A stretch of DNA of 61,922 nt from Bacillota bacterium (GTDB taxonomy: Bacteria > Bacillota_A > Clostridia > Lachnospirales > Lachnospiraceae). The notes beneath the pieces were generated by a model, which was not told where the DNA came from, did not search any database, and saw nothing but the letters and a program-made list of their open reading frames with translations. Positions 34,311 to 42,363 of this stretch are shown one piece after another; positions within the stretch are counted from its first letter, which is position 1, and every line of letters begins with the position of its first letter. The translations under genes were made by a program, and so were the position numbers. The stretch is taken from contig JAEZTQ010000067.1 in assembly GCA_023443625.1 (NCBI GenBank), forward strand, positions 1 through 61,922, written 5' to 3'.

Positions 34311-35057
34311 ATGGATTTATTAGAATTAATTATAGAGTATCATAAAGATAACGAACGGCAGGGACCGGGCAGCGAAGACGCAACACTAAAAGCGCTGGGC
34401 TATCTTCCTTATTTGAATGAAAAAATTAAAATATTAGACGTCGGCTGCGGAACTGGTGGGCAGACAATAACCCTTGCAAAAAACACAGGTGCACAAATTA
34501 CAGCTGTCGATATGCTACCACAGTTTTTAGAAACGCTAAAGAATAGAATTAAAGAGGATAACCTTATTAACCGTATAACAGCGAAAGAAATGCTAATGGA
34601 AAGCTTAGTCTTTGATGAAAGTTCCTTTGATGTAATATGGTCGGAGGGGGCTATCTACAACATCGGTTTTGAAAAGGGGCTGTCCCTGTGGAGAAAATAT
34701 TTGAGGGATGACGGTTATATCGCTGTTTCTGAAATCTCATGGCCAACTGATACAAGACCAGAGGAAATCGAGCAGTACTGGGTTAATGCATATCCAGAGA
34801 TTGATACAATCGAGAATAGGCTATCAGTTATTGAGAAATGTGGATATACTTCTGTCGCCCATTTTGCTCTGGATGACAAATGTTGGATAGATAGTTATTA
34901 TCAGACGCTTATGGAAAATGCGGAAGAATTCCTTAAAAAGTATGATTATGCCGATGAGGTTAAAGAATTCATTGAAGCAGGTAAAATTGAAGCCGACATG
35001 TATAATCGGTTTAAGGATTATTACAGCTATGTATTTTATATCGCAGAGAAAAAATAG
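34311..35057 (+). CDS. SAM-dependent class I methyltransferase
   Basis: A 248-residue methyltransferase with SAM-binding motif I 'ILDVGCGTGGQTITLA' (about residue 43), 'ITAVDMLPQFLE' (acidic ribose contact) and 'SFDVIWSEGAIYNIG'. ATG 34311 is favoured by ACGAGGAG 9 nt upstream; a GTG at 34269 would overlap the previous stop. It sits between lnu- and APH-like genes. It resembles UbiE/small-molecule methyltransferases rather than Erm rRNA methylases, so an antibiotic-modifying role is possible but not shown. Confidence 0.82.
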   Translation: MDLLELIIEYHKDNERQGPGSEDATLKALGYLPYLNEKIKILDVGCGTGGQTITLAKNTGAQITAVDMLPQFLETLKNRIKEDNLINRITAKEMLMESLVFDESSFDVIWSEGAIYNIGFEKGLSLWRKYLRDDGYIAVSEISWPTDTRPEEIEQYWVNAYPEIDTIENRLSVIEKCGYTSVAHFALDDKCWIDSYYQTLMENAEEFLKKYDYADEVKEFIEAGKIEADMYNRFKDYYSYVFYIAEKK

Positions 35058-35105
35058 TAGTTTAACTTTAACCCTTAATAATAAACAGAAAAGAGGTGCA
35101 ATAAG

Positions 35106-36071
35106 ATGATATCTGATATGATTAGACTCATTAATATGTTAGAAAGACAGTATGGTATAAACTGTATCGATATTACTGATCAAGAAGGTGGCTGGTCAGC
35201 TCTTGCATATAAAGTATCCGACGGTGTGAAGGATTATTTTCTAAAGGTCTACGAAAAAAGTAGAGCCTCAACACCAAAATTGACAGCCCTTATTGATACC
35301 TATGTGCCAATTACCTTGTGGCTGAATGAGAATACGGATATGAAAGGAAAACTTCCTGTTCCATTGCTAACCCAAGATAGCAAGCATAAATGGGAAGATG
35401 ATAATGGCGTTTATCTGCTTTACGAATATATTGATGGCATAACCATAGGTAGTAGTGAATTGACGGAGAATCAGGTTCAGCAGGTTGCAAAGATAATATC
35501 AACTCTTCATTCGTATAAGGATGAAATACCTGTCAATACAAAGGATGTCAGGGAAGACTTTAGCCTGCTATTTCTGAATCAGTTAAAAGAAATATTGCAT
35601 AAAGGGTTTATCAGTTCATCCATGGATTTAACAGATTTGCTTGGGGCATATATAAAACCCCTTGAACGATATATTAATAGAGTAGAAAGGCTTGCTATCA
35701 ATATAAGAAGGAGTAATCCTAAAATGGTTCTATGCCATACAGATATTCATAACTGGAACTTGATGCAGTCAGATGAGCAGATCGTTTTAATTGACTGGGA
35801 AGGCTTGAAATTGGCTCCTGCAGAAGCGGATCTTATGTTTTTTGTAGATAAACCATATTATGATGCATTTATTAATACATATCAAGGGTTCCATAAAGAT
35901 TTTGCAATCAATATGGATACATTATTGTTCTATCGTATTAGACGTAAACTAGAAGATATATTTGAATTTATTGAACAACTTTTGTATGATAAGCAAGAAG
36001 AACAGGAAAGAAATGAAACTATAAAGTTTCTAATGAGTGAATTGAAAGATTTAGTGTTTTGGAGGAGTTAA
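35106..36071 (+). CDS. Aminoglycoside phosphotransferase family protein (APH(9)-like)
   Basis: A 321-residue APH/choline-kinase fold protein. The Brenner-type catalytic loop is 'LCHTDIHNWNLMQ' and the metal-binding motif 'LIDWEGLKLAPAEADLMFF'; the N-lobe shows 'GGWSALAYKVSDGVKDYFLKVY', with the ATP-binding lysine. The 'AEADLMFF' ending is typical of spectinomycin phosphotransferase APH(9)-type proteins from recall. GAGGTG precedes the ATG. It ends a tight string of genes from 32278. Exact substrate not certain. Confidence 0.8.
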   Translation: MISDMIRLINMLERQYGINCIDITDQEGGWSALAYKVSDGVKDYFLKVYEKSRASTPKLTALIDTYVPITLWLNENTDMKGKLPVPLLTQDSKHKWEDDNGVYLLYEYIDGITIGSSELTENQVQQVAKIISTLHSYKDEIPVNTKDVREDFSLLFLNQLKEILHKGFISSSMDLTDLLGAYIKPLERYINRVERLAINIRRSNPKMVLCHTDIHNWNLMQSDEQIVLIDWEGLKLAPAEADLMFFVDKPYYDAFINTYQGFHKDFAINMDTLLFYRIRRKLEDIFEFIEQLLYDKQEEQERNETIKFLMSELKDLVFWRS

Positions 36072-36197
36072 CCATATACTAGTCAATAAAATTAGTGATA
36101 AACATAATACAGACAATACAGATTAAGGCAGGAATGAGGAAGGACCATGTGGTTAAAGATATAATTTATACAAGAAAAGAAAGAGGAAGGTGAGAGA

Positions 36198-36731
36198 GTG
36201 AGTAGGAATATAATCCTTTATATTGCAGTGAGTTTAGATGGATATATTGCAAGGAACAATGGAGCTGTTGACTGGTTGAGTGGCAGTAGTGGTGATCCAA
36301 ATGTGGATTCGGGATTCAATAAATTTTATAGTTCAATAGATACAGTTGTAATGGGTAGAGCCACATATGAACAAGTCATTAATGAACTATCACCTGGAGT
36401 TTGGGTATATGAAGATAAGAAATGTTATGTAGCAACAACAAGAAATTATGAATCTGATAATAGGGTAGAGTATATATCAGAGGATATTACCGGATTTATT
36501 AACAATCTAACAAGCCAGCAGGGTAAGGATATTTGGCTTGTTGGTGGTGGAAAGTTAATTGACCAATTTATTAAAAAAGACTTAGTAGACAAGTATATTA
36601 TAACAATAATACCAACCATTTTAGGTGACGGCATTCCACTTTTTATAGAAAGTAATCCAGAGATTAAACTTAAACTTATCGAAACAAAAGCAGTTGATGG
36701 TATGGTAGAACTCATATATGTTAGAAGATGA
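36198..36731 (+). CDS. Dihydrofolate reductase / RibD C-terminal-like family protein
   Basis: A 177-residue protein of the DHFR-like RibD C-terminal family: 'LYIAVSLDGYIARNNGAVDWL' at the N-terminus, 'DTVVMGRATYEQVI' and 'DIWLVGGGKLIDQFIKKDLVD' for NADPH binding, and 'PTILGDGIPLF' near the end. The start is GTG 36198 after AGGAAGGTGAG. Family members are NADPH-dependent reductases; several are seen on resistance islands, but a trimethoprim-resistance role is not implied by sequence alone. Confidence 0.83.
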   Translation: MSRNIILYIAVSLDGYIARNNGAVDWLSGSSGDPNVDSGFNKFYSSIDTVVMGRATYEQVINELSPGVWVYEDKKCYVATTRNYESDNRVEYISEDITGFINNLTSQQGKDIWLVGGGKLIDQFIKKDLVDKYIITIIPTILGDGIPLFIESNPEIKLKLIETKAVDGMVELIYVRR

Positions 36732-36809
36732 TCTCATATAGCATAATAAATAAAACACTTGAACCTCATGTTACGTTATGATATATGATATTTTATGGAG
36801 GTGGAAATT

Positions 36810-37334
36810 ATGATTATATGGATAAATGGTACATTTGGAGTTGGAAAAACAACGGTTTCAAATGAATTACATAAAAAGCTAAAAGATTCTTTTGTATATG
36901 ACCCTGAAAAAGCAGGAGAGTTTATTTGGGATAATTCACCTGATTGTATTAATGATAAAGGTGATTTCTAAGATATATCAATGTGGCGTGATTTTAATTA
37001 TCAGATGTTAAAATATATACATGAAAATTATTCCGGACCAATCATTGTACCAATGACATTGGTGAATAAAGAATATTATAGTCAAATTATTGGTAGGCTG
37101 ATTAATGAGGGAATTTCTATGCATCATTATATTTTACTTGCTGAAAGGTCTACTATATTGAGCAGATTAGAAAAAAGAGGTGCTTCAAGTAATTCATGGC
37201 CAGCCCAACAGATGGATAGATGCTTACCTTCTCTTGAGAAAGATATCATGGGCATAAAAATTAAAACGGATAACTTGAGTATTGATGAAGTCGTAGAACT
37301 TATTTTAAAGAGTTGTGAATGTACTCATCCCTAA
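36810..37334 (+). pseudogene. TmrB-like P-loop gene broken by one in-frame stop
   Basis: ATG 36810 (after GGAGG) starts '[20 protein letters not shown]', a P-loop typical of TmrB-like AAA proteins linked to tunicamycin resistance. The frame runs 53 codons to a TAA at 36969-36971, then continues without shift for 121 codons ('DISMWRDFNYQMLKYI' to the stop at 37334). Relatives, as I recall them, have Gln at the interrupting position ('DFQD.P.WR'), so CAA to TAA is the simplest explanation. Only a restart at ATG 36981 would yield a product, and it lacks the P-loop. Probably inactive. Confidence 0.82.
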
Positions 37335-37425
37335 AACGAAAGCAATGTGTAGTTAAGATATTTTGTAATGCTCTAAATTTTAAAGATACCGTTGTCTAGA
37401 TGTATGAAAATAACATTTTTACCAG

Positions 37426-37467
37426 ACCGTCAATTAGGGGATAAGTTCTCTTGATTGGCGGTTTTTT
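37426..37467 (+). terminator. Intrinsic terminator after the TmrB-like pseudogene
   Basis: ACCGTCAATTAGGGGA pairs with TTCTCTTGATTGGCGGT (some G-U pairs), followed by TTTTTT. It ends the resistance-gene run before the MerR-controlled ABC operon. Confidence 0.85.
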
Positions 37468-37606
37468 GTAGATGGTAGGTCTCGATAATAGTAATTATCA
37501 AGAAAGGATAGCGGTAACAAGACTAATAAAATATGCTTTCAAAATAGGCTTAGGGAGTGAATTATTTTCAGGATATCACAATACAAAAATATTTTTACTA
37601 ATTACC

Positions 37607-37637
37607 TTGACTCCTACCTAAGGGGAGGCATTACTAT
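37607..37637 (+). promoter_or_regulatory. MerR/BmrR-type operator-promoter
   Basis: TTGACT (37607-37612) and TACTAT (37632-37637) are separated by 19 nt, the stretched spacing of MerR-activated promoters. The spacer CCTACCTAAGGGGAGG resembles, from recall, the bmr and mta operators (TTGACTCTCCCCTAGGAGGAGG form). It lies 93 nt before the ABC transporter operon, whose last gene encodes a TipA-like MerR protein. Confidence 0.75.
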
Positions 37638-37729
37638 TAATTTCAAGTGATACTATTGAATGTTATTGATTTTAAATTGTCACTAAGAAACTTTAAATGG
37701 AAATCTAACAATTACAAGGAGGGAATCAA

Positions 37730-38701
37730 ATGTTACCAAATGATGAAAAAAAATATGCTATAAAAGTTAACAACCTAGTAAAGAACTACAAAGACAGTAT
37801 AAAGGCATTAGATAGATTAACTTTTAATATTAGAACTGGAATTATTTACGGACTTCTTGGTTCGAATGGTGCAGGAAAATCGACAACAGTAAAGATTTTG
37901 ACTACACTATCAAGACCTGATAGCGGCGAAGCAAAAATATTAGGAATTGATGTTACATCTCAGCCTGATAAAATACGTGGTTTAATTGGGTGTGTCTCTC
38001 AAAAGTCAGGGATTTGCTTTGATTCTACAGGTCGTGAAAACTTAATGTTACAGGGTCAGCTATATGGAATGAGAGGAAATGATCTCAAAAACAGGGTAGA
38101 TGAATTGCTTAAGATCTTTAATTTAGGAGAGAGTGCTAATAGGTCTACCTTGACTTATTCAGGTGGAATGCTCCGAAAACTCGATATAGCAATGGGAATT
38201 ATACACAAACCTCAAATTCTGTTTTTAGATGAACCTACCACCGGGCTTGATCCAGAGGCACGATCAACCCTTTGGACAACAATTTATAATTTATCCAAAA
38301 AGGAGAAGGTGACAATTGTGATGACTTCTCACTATTTAGAGGAAATTGATCGTCTTGCAGAGTGTGTTGCTATTATTGACAAAGGCAAAGTTGTCATTGA
38401 GGGTTCGCCTAGAGAACTAAAGGAGGAGTTAGAGGGGGACATAATAAAGATAGAACTACAAAAAAATTACTCGGATAAAATTTCAGATATTGAAGCCACA
38501 CTAAAAAAACAGCAAAATGTTAAAGAAGTAATGATTAAAAATAAGGAGTTAAAACTGTTGGTTAGCCATGGTTCAAGTATACTTCCATATATACTACAGT
38601 CAATACATTCATTATCAATTGATATAATGTCAGTTGAGGTTATCCCTCCTTCCCTTGATGCAGTCTATTTCCAACATACTGGTAAGAATATTGAAAATTA
38701 G
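37730..38701 (+). CDS. DrrA-type ABC transporter ATP-binding protein
   Basis: A 323-residue ATPase with Walker A 'GSNGAGKSTTVK', signature 'YSGGMLRKLDIAMG', Walker B 'ILFLDEPTTGLDPEA' and the H-loop 'TSHYLEE'. A C-terminal ~90-residue extension, as in daunorubicin-resistance DrrA proteins, follows. AAGGAGG precedes the ATG. It forms an exporter with the permease encoded 39 nt downstream, likely for a drug, under the MerR-type promoter upstream. Confidence 0.92.
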   Translation: MLPNDEKKYAIKVNNLVKNYKDSIKALDRLTFNIRTGIIYGLLGSNGAGKSTTVKILTTLSRPDSGEAKILGIDVTSQPDKIRGLIGCVSQKSGICFDSTGRENLMLQGQLYGMRGNDLKNRVDELLKIFNLGESANRSTLTYSGGMLRKLDIAMGIIHKPQILFLDEPTTGLDPEARSTLWTTIYNLSKKEKVTIVMTSHYLEEIDRLAECVAIIDKGKVVIEGSPRELKEELEGDIIKIELQKNYSDKISDIEATLKKQQNVKEVMIKNKELKLLVSHGSSILPYILQSIHSLSIDIMSVEVIPPSLDAVYFQHTGKNIEN

Positions 38702-38740
38702 ATAATGAGTAGAAAAAAATAAAATAAGAGGAGAATTAGA

Positions 38741-39517
38741 ATGAAGAAATTATTAAATGATATTTGGTATCTGGCCCTACGTCGTATCAGGCCAACATTT
38801 CGAGAGCCAATGGCCATTATTATATCAATGTTACAGCCTATTATTTGGCTACTGCTATTTGGAAATTTATTCAAAGGGATTGTTGAAGTTCCAGGTTTTT
38901 CAACTGATTTATATATAGAATATCTGCTACCTGGAATAATTGTTATGAATTCATTATTTATAGGTATATATACTGGAATGGGGACACTAAACGATATAAA
39001 CACTGGTGTTATGGAACGTTTTTTAGTCCTACCAATAAATAAAATTGCTATAATTTTAAGTGAGTTAGTACAACTAATTATTCTTTTACTAGCTCAGTTT
39101 ATTAGTATCATTTTATTGGCTTTAATTATGGGAGCAAGATTTCCCTTTAATTTTTACAGTATTGTAATATTTCTGGCTATCCCAATATTGTTAGGTTTAG
39201 CGGTTAGTGCACTATCCATCAGTCTAGCACTTATAACACGTAAGCATGAATCTATGATAGGGGCAATGCAGTTTTTTACCTTACCCCTTATGTTTCTATC
39301 ATCAGCATTTATGCCAAGGGAACTTATGCCATCTTGGATTCGTGTCATAAGCACTATAAATCCAGTTGACTGGGCAATACTAGGAGCCCGTGAGATACTG
39401 AGTTCAGAGATTAGTTGGATTACGGTTATTACAAATGGATCTTTGGTGTTCTTGTTTGGAGGAATTTGTGTTTTGATATCACTTCGATCATTTAGGGTTT
39501 TTCAAAGTTCAATATAA
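38741..39517 (+). CDS. DrrB-type ABC-2 permease
   Basis: A 258-residue membrane protein with six hydrophobic segments and the ABC-2/DrrB signatures 'RPTFREPMAIIISMLQPIIWLLLFG' region near the N-terminus and 'FFTLPLMFLSSAFMPRELMPSWIRVISTINPVDW' region late in the sequence. It is the membrane half of the drug exporter with the ATPase just upstream. GAGGAG precedes the ATG. The next gene is the TipA-like regulator. Confidence 0.9.
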   Translation: MKKLLNDIWYLALRRIRPTFREPMAIIISMLQPIIWLLLFGNLFKGIVEVPGFSTDLYIEYLLPGIIVMNSLFIGIYTGMGTLNDINTGVMERFLVLPINKIAIILSELVQLIILLLAQFISIILLALIMGARFPFNFYSIVIFLAIPILLGLAVSALSISLALITRKHESMIGAMQFFTLPLMFLSSAFMPRELMPSWIRVISTINPVDWAILGAREILSSEISWITVITNGSLVFLFGGICVLISLRSFRVFQSSI

Positions 39518-39570
39518 ATATGTAAAGAGGGTCTATATTACAATTTATATAATTAAAGATACCTAAGGTG

Positions 39571-39601
39571 TTGACCCTTACCTTAGATAATGGTATGGTT
39601 T
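39571..39601 (+). promoter_or_regulatory. Possible second MerR-type site before the regulator gene
   Basis: TTGACC (39571-39576) followed by CTTACCTTAGATAATGG resembles TipA-class operator sequence, but the box at the 19-nt position (TGGTTT) is poor. May be a degenerate binding site. Confidence 0.35.
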
Positions 39602-39621
39602 TTGAGAAAGGAGATGATGGA

Positions 39622-40371
39622 ATGGAATATACGGTTAAAGAAGTTGCGGAGCTAACAGGAACCACAGTAAAGACGCTACATCATTATCATAAAGTGGCTC
39701 TTTTGGAACCATGTAGAATTACTGAGGCTGGATATAGAATATATGGTATAAAAGAATTAGAAAGATTACAACAGATATTGTTTTATAGAGAATTAGATTT
39801 TTCATTAAAAGATATTATAAAAGCACTGAATGATGAGGAAAATCGAGTTGATACTTTAAAACAGCAATACAAATTTTTAAGTAAGCGTAAAGATAGAATG
39901 GAGAGCATAATAAAGACAATTGAAGAATCAATTATCTTTGCCGAGAAAGGAGAAAATATGGATCAATCTAAAATGTTTAAAGGACTTAATAAAGAAGAAT
40001 GGAAGGAGGCGCTATCTGAGCAAAAAGAATATTTAAGAAATGAGTATGAGTTTGAGATGGATACCGAGGCAATTGATGCAGATGCTTTAAATGAAGTATC
40101 TGCAGAATCAGAAAGATTTATGAATTTCTTAGCCAATGCACTAAAGGATAAATGGAACCCAAATGATAATAGATTAGAAAGTGAACTATCGAGGCATATA
40201 GAATTTTTAAATAGTCATGACATGCCCACTGATTCTAAAGAACTAGTTGAGACGGCTTGGTTTTTTATTGAAGATGATTTTCACAGAGATATGTTAGAAA
40301 GTCAACAGACAGGACTTAGTTATTATTTTTATACGGTAGCAGAAATGTATGCATTAAAAAATAGTAATTAA
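39622..40371 (+). CDS. TipA-like MerR family regulator
   Basis: A 249-residue regulator: an N-terminal MerR winged helix ('YTVKEVAELTGTTVKTLHHYHKVALLEPCRITEAGYRIY'-type region, residues 1-70), a long coiled coil (~75-115), and a C-terminal TipAS-like drug-binding domain. ATG 39622 has AAAGGAG 8 nt upstream; an upstream in-frame TTG at 39568 would lie in the putative operator. Encoded directly after the ABC exporter, it probably binds the same drug and activates the promoter at 37607. Confidence 0.88.
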   Translation: MEYTVKEVAELTGTTVKTLHHYHKVALLEPCRITEAGYRIYGIKELERLQQILFYRELDFSLKDIIKALNDEENRVDTLKQQYKFLSKRKDRMESIIKTIEESIIFAEKGENMDQSKMFKGLNKEEWKEALSEQKEYLRNEYEFEMDTEAIDADALNEVSAESERFMNFLANALKDKWNPNDNRLESELSRHIEFLNSHDMPTDSKELVETAWFFIEDDFHRDMLESQQTGLSYYFYTVAEMYALKNSN

Positions 40372-40472
40372 ACAACCTAATGCTAGAACACTCCCTCTAT
40401 TTCTCAAAAAAGTTAACAGTGATTGATATGTTTCCGCCTACCGATAGCTAAAGAAAAGCAAAAAACATCGTC

Positions 40473-40580
40473 TTTTGACCCCTGTTTTGGAGTGATTTAT
40501 AGATGACATAGGGTAATTTGAGTGATGACAGAGGAAAATAGGAAATTTAAGTTGATAAATCGATGGATAAATTATATAGT
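40473..40580 (+). promoter_or_regulatory. Repeated promoter block, copy 2
   Basis: It matches 26221-26330 over its whole length with scattered substitutions: the shared ATTTATAGATGACATAGGG stretch, TTTGAGTGATGA, and promoter TTGATA (40552-40557), 17 nt, TATAGT (40575-40580). It precedes the GyrI-like gene. The rest of the 294-bp gap shows nothing else. Confidence 0.72.
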
Positions 40581-40665
40581 GTAGAAAAGTAAAGTAATGA
40601 AACATAAATTATTTAAAATTAAATAGCCAAGTAGGAATTTATAAAATAGATTGGAGATGTAAAAT

Positions 40666-41292
40666 ATGGCTTTTGATTATAAGAAAGAATACAAAGACTT
40701 TTATCAGCCAAAGAATAAACCTGAGATAATCGCAATTCCAAAGATGAAATTTATTGCAGTAAACGGAAAAGGGAATCCGAATGATGCTAATGGTGAATAT
40801 AGTAAGTCTATAACACTTTTATATGGCGTAGCCTATACTTTGAAAATGAGTTATAAAACTGATTATAAAATTGAAGGGTTCTTTCAATATGTAGTTCCAC
40901 CATTAGAAGGTTTTTGGTGGATAGAGGGTCTTAAAGGAATGGATTATAGGAGAAAAGATGATTTCTCATTTATATCATTAATAAGAGTCCCAGACTTTAT
41001 TTCAAAAGATAATGTTGACTGGGCAATTACGCAAGTGTCTCAAAAGAAGAATATGGATTATTCAAGTGTGTACTACATGACTTATGACGAAGGGTTAGTT
41101 GTTCAATGTATGCATATAGGACCTTATGATGATGAACCAAGAACAGTTAATGAAATGACAAAGTTCGTCTATGACAATGGTTATGAACACGACTTTTCAT
41201 CTAGGCACCATCATGAAATATATATAGGTGATCCACGTAAAGCGAGTCCTGAAAAATTGAAAACCATTATTAGACATCCAATAAAAAAATAA
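40666..41292 (+). CDS. GyrI-like small-molecule-binding domain protein
   Basis: A 208-residue stand-alone GyrI-like (SRPBCC/BacC-type ligand-binding) protein: 'KPEIIAIPKMKFIAVNGKGNPN' at the N-terminus, 'YKIEGFFQYVVPPLEGFWWIEG', and a C-terminal 'GLVVQCMHIGPYDDEPRTVNEM' with the GPY turn and 'HHHEIYIGDPRKASPEKLKTIIRHPI'. No DNA-binding domain is present. Such proteins bind or hydrolyse small molecules and can give toxin or drug tolerance. Its promoter block is shared with the resistance gene at 26424, suggesting common control. Confidence 0.82.
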   Translation: MAFDYKKEYKDFYQPKNKPEIIAIPKMKFIAVNGKGNPNDANGEYSKSITLLYGVAYTLKMSYKTDYKIEGFFQYVVPPLEGFWWIEGLKGMDYRRKDDFSFISLIRVPDFISKDNVDWAITQVSQKKNMDYSSVYYMTYDEGLVVQCMHIGPYDDEPRTVNEMTKFVYDNGYEHDFSSRHHHEIYIGDPRKASPEKLKTIIRHPIKK

Positions 41293-41329
41293 AATAATAT
41301 ACAAATTCAAATTTGAACAGGAGGAGATC

Positions 41330-41536
41330 ATGGTGGAATTCAGTAAAACGGAGTTAGAAAAGGCAATATCCTTACTATCTTCTACCATTATTAATTGTGA
41401 AAAAATGCAACTTAAGTTTTCAGAAGGGACATCTCAACATTCGCTTTTAAGAAATAGAATCAAAGCACTTTATATTTCTAAGGCTCTTCTGTCAGATGAT
41501 AAAACAATAAATTATACAAGCACCTTGGTGCTTTAA
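41330..41536 (+). CDS. Small conserved hypothetical protein, 68 aa
   Basis: GGAGGAG stands 7 nt before ATG 41330. The product is a short amphipathic helical protein ('FSKTELEKAISLLSSTIINCEKMQLKF', 'SQHSLLRNRIKALYISKALL'). I recall similar small clostridial proteins but no function. It follows the GyrI-like gene by 37 nt and ends before a strong terminator. Confidence 0.65.
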   Translation: MVEFSKTELEKAISLLSSTIINCEKMQLKFSEGTSQHSLLRNRIKALYISKALLSDDKTINYTSTLVL

Positions 41537-41571
41537 TTTTATATAAACCAAAACTAAATAAAGAAACCCAA

Positions 41572-41623
41572 AGAGGTGAAGTCTTCGGTCAACTTATGAT
41601 CGATAGTCTTCGTCTCTTTTTTT
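41572..41623 (+). terminator. Intrinsic terminator
   Basis: AGAGGTGAAG (41572-41581) pairs with CTTCGTCTCT (41608-41617, two G-U pairs) and runs into seven T residues. It separates the resistance region from the mobile-element genes. Confidence 0.85.
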
Positions 41624-41659
41624 ATTTAAAAAACTAATAGGAAGAAAGGATTGAGAAAA

Positions 41660-42349
41660 ATGTCAAGATATTTTATGTATGGTACATCACTGGGAGGGAT
41701 AGAGCAGCTGATGATGCTGGCGCCAAATTTCCCTCAAAGAGGAAGTGGAATAGTCATTAATAATCATTTTAATTGTAAGGAAGGTATGAGTATTTGTAAT
41801 GGCTGTATAGCCAAGATTAAAAGCAGAGGTAACCTTAATAACTGCTTTTGTTTCAAAGAAAAACTAGAGGCAGATGAAATTGGATATACGGATTTGATAA
41901 GAGATTGCTTTAGAAGTATAAAAAACTATACTCTAAAAGAAAGATTGAAATTACTTAGCAATAGATTTAATGGTCAACTATTTTTAAATCATAACCACAA
42001 AGAAAGATTTTATCGTTTAATTCACAAACAAGATATTGATATAGAGGATGGATCACCAAGCTACCTTGCAGTAATATTCCTTCTTACCACAGATGAAATA
42101 TTATGGGATATTTCAGAAAGTGCAGTCTGCTTACATGGATTTGATTTTTCACAGATACATCTTAGACAAATCAGTACAGAAGGATATGCCCTATACCAAA
42201 CAGCAAAAACTATATGGTCAGGAAAAGAATATATAAGAATCAGCGAGATAGCAGATAGAGATCTCATTGATGATACTGCATTTAAGATAATAATCAACGC
42301 ATCATTAATTGCAAAGTATGGTGCAGATGTATTTTCAATTATGAAATAG
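41660..42349 (+). CDS. Mobile-element hypothetical protein, 229 aa
   Basis: I do not recognise a named domain. The N-terminal half contains four cysteines in 'CKEGMSICNGCIAKIKSRGNLNNCFC', which could bind metal; the rest is mixed alpha/beta with 'YLAVIFLLTTDEILWDISESAVCLHGFDFSQIHL'. ATG 41660 is preferred over TTG 41651 because of GGAAGAAAGG upstream. It sits first in a tight series with the ArdA-like genes (14 nt to the next), so it probably belongs to the same conjugative-element accessory operon. Confidence 0.65.
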   Translation: MSRYFMYGTSLGGIEQLMMLAPNFPQRGSGIVINNHFNCKEGMSICNGCIAKIKSRGNLNNCFCFKEKLEADEIGYTDLIRDCFRSIKNYTLKERLKLLSNRFNGQLFLNHNHKERFYRLIHKQDIDIEDGSPSYLAVIFLLTTDEILWDISESAVCLHGFDFSQIHLRQISTEGYALYQTAKTIWSGKEYIRISEIADRDLIDDTAFKIIINASLIAKYGADVFSIMK

Positions 42350-42363
42350 ATTGGAGGAGAGAT

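Noticed and set aside
26221..40580. Flanking direct repeats as integration (att) or target-site duplications of the island
   Set aside because: They are ~108 bp, clearly diverged, and each holds a promoter correctly placed for the next gene, so a regulatory repeat is the better explanation. Deletion by recombination remains possible.
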